Shown: piece after piece, positions 63,845 to 64,000 of the stretch | How the letters are laid out: every line of letters starts with the position of its first letter | How positions within the stretch are numbered: position 1 is the stretch's first letter | NCBI RefSeq assembly: GCF_006494715.1 | Contig: NZ_CP041151.1 | Location: 3,038,001-3,102,000 of the forward strand | Reading direction: 5' to 3' | Length of the DNA stretch: 64,000 nucleotides | From: Shewanella sp. SNU WT4 | GTDB taxonomy: Bacteria; Pseudomonadota; Gammaproteobacteria; Enterobacterales; Shewanellaceae | Translations under genes and position numbers: made by a program | The notes under the pieces: generated by a model | What the model was told of the DNA's origin: nothing | The model's input: only the letters and a program-made list of their open reading frames with translations | Databases searched by the model: none

Positions 63845-64000
63845 TCAAGTGCCCTCTAACACGGCGCTAATTGCTGGAACAGTTGTACCAATAACTTCTT
63901 GAGTGCTGGCAACGACAGACATAACACTTTCAACGACTGTTGGCGTGTTGTAGAGACCCATACCGCCACCAATGCCCAAGGCAAAAACCATCAAGCTTTG
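63845..64000 (-). CDS. C-terminal end of an unrecognised protein (5' part outside window)
   Basis: The last 51 codons read LMVFALGIGGGMGLYNTPTV, then VVASTQEVIGTTVPAISAVL and a stop. Hydrophobic and glycine-rich like the end of a small membrane or pilin-type protein. The frame is open from the window edge. No family recognised. Convergent with abiEii. Confidence 0.4.
   Translation of the reverse strand, partial: QSLMVFALGIGGGMGLYNTPTVVESVMSVVASTQEVIGTTVPAISAVLEGT

Noticed and set aside
1..64000. CRISPR arrays, tRNA, rRNA or replication origin
   Set aside because: No regularly spaced repeats of CRISPR type, no cloverleaf or rRNA-like sequence and no origin features were noticed.

Overview
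The window looks like a chromosomal segment of a Shewanella-type marine gammaproteobacterium. The evidence is the tyrR/phhB/phhA block, galU-galE, a napF ferredoxin, a DUF2982-type protein, an rfbBADC dTDP-rhamnose operon and a neighbouring HepT/MntA toxin-antitoxin pair. No rRNA, tRNA or CRISPR array was seen. The first ~25 kb is mostly ordinary chromosome. The remaining ~39 kb is an accessory region crowded with insertion sequences, toxin-antitoxin (TA) modules and gene wreckage.

Region 1 (1-25 kb): aromatic amino-acid control and phenylalanine hydroxylation (tyrR, phhB, phhA, with two candidate TyrR boxes); UDP-glucose/UDP-galactose synthesis (galU-galE); napF; a bactofilin; a DUF2982-type protein overlapping elyC; a fructokinase gene (mak) that lacks its 5' end and is split by a TnpB-only IS605-type element; cysQ; ycdX; an NlpE-like lipoprotein; a CSS-EAL c-di-GMP phosphodiesterase; an IS10-like element with a perfect 9-bp target duplication; a lipoprotein; a SWIM/Snf2 helicase; and the dTDP-L-rhamnose operon.

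Region 2 (24-44.5 kb): HepT/MntA, RelBE-like, TacAT-like, HTH-PIN and a second RelBE-like module, mixed with an IS66 copy, IS fragments and integron-type attC sites. Two attC sites bracket a ParB-like gene cassette and a third, VCR-like one follows the TacAT-like pair. A haloalkane dehalogenase gene is broken by two different ISs beside an intact divergent MarR regulator.

Region 3 (32-48 kb): two large secreted M66 (StcE/TagA-type) zinc metalloproteases, at 32.2-35.6 kb (+) and 44.7-47.9 kb (-). Each mRNA leader carries a c-di-GMP-I (GEMM) riboswitch. Both leaders share a helix that would bury the Shine-Dalgarno, and the helix strand that does this is itself complementary to the conserved GGCAAAC of the aptamer. 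This predicts ligand-dependent translational shut-off of both proteases. It is the most interesting system in the window.

Region 4 (48-64 kb): nested ISs (IS50-like in an IS3 element, IS6, IS21 in an IS3 element, two inverted 1242-bp IS3 copies), three small exported proteins of unknown function, a Tn3-family remnant with its TA pair and resolvase, IS66 and IS91 fragments, an AbiEi/AbiEii module with two operator-like inverted repeats, and the C-terminal end of an unrecognised gene. Several ISs occur in pieces at distant sites, recording repeated recombination between copies.
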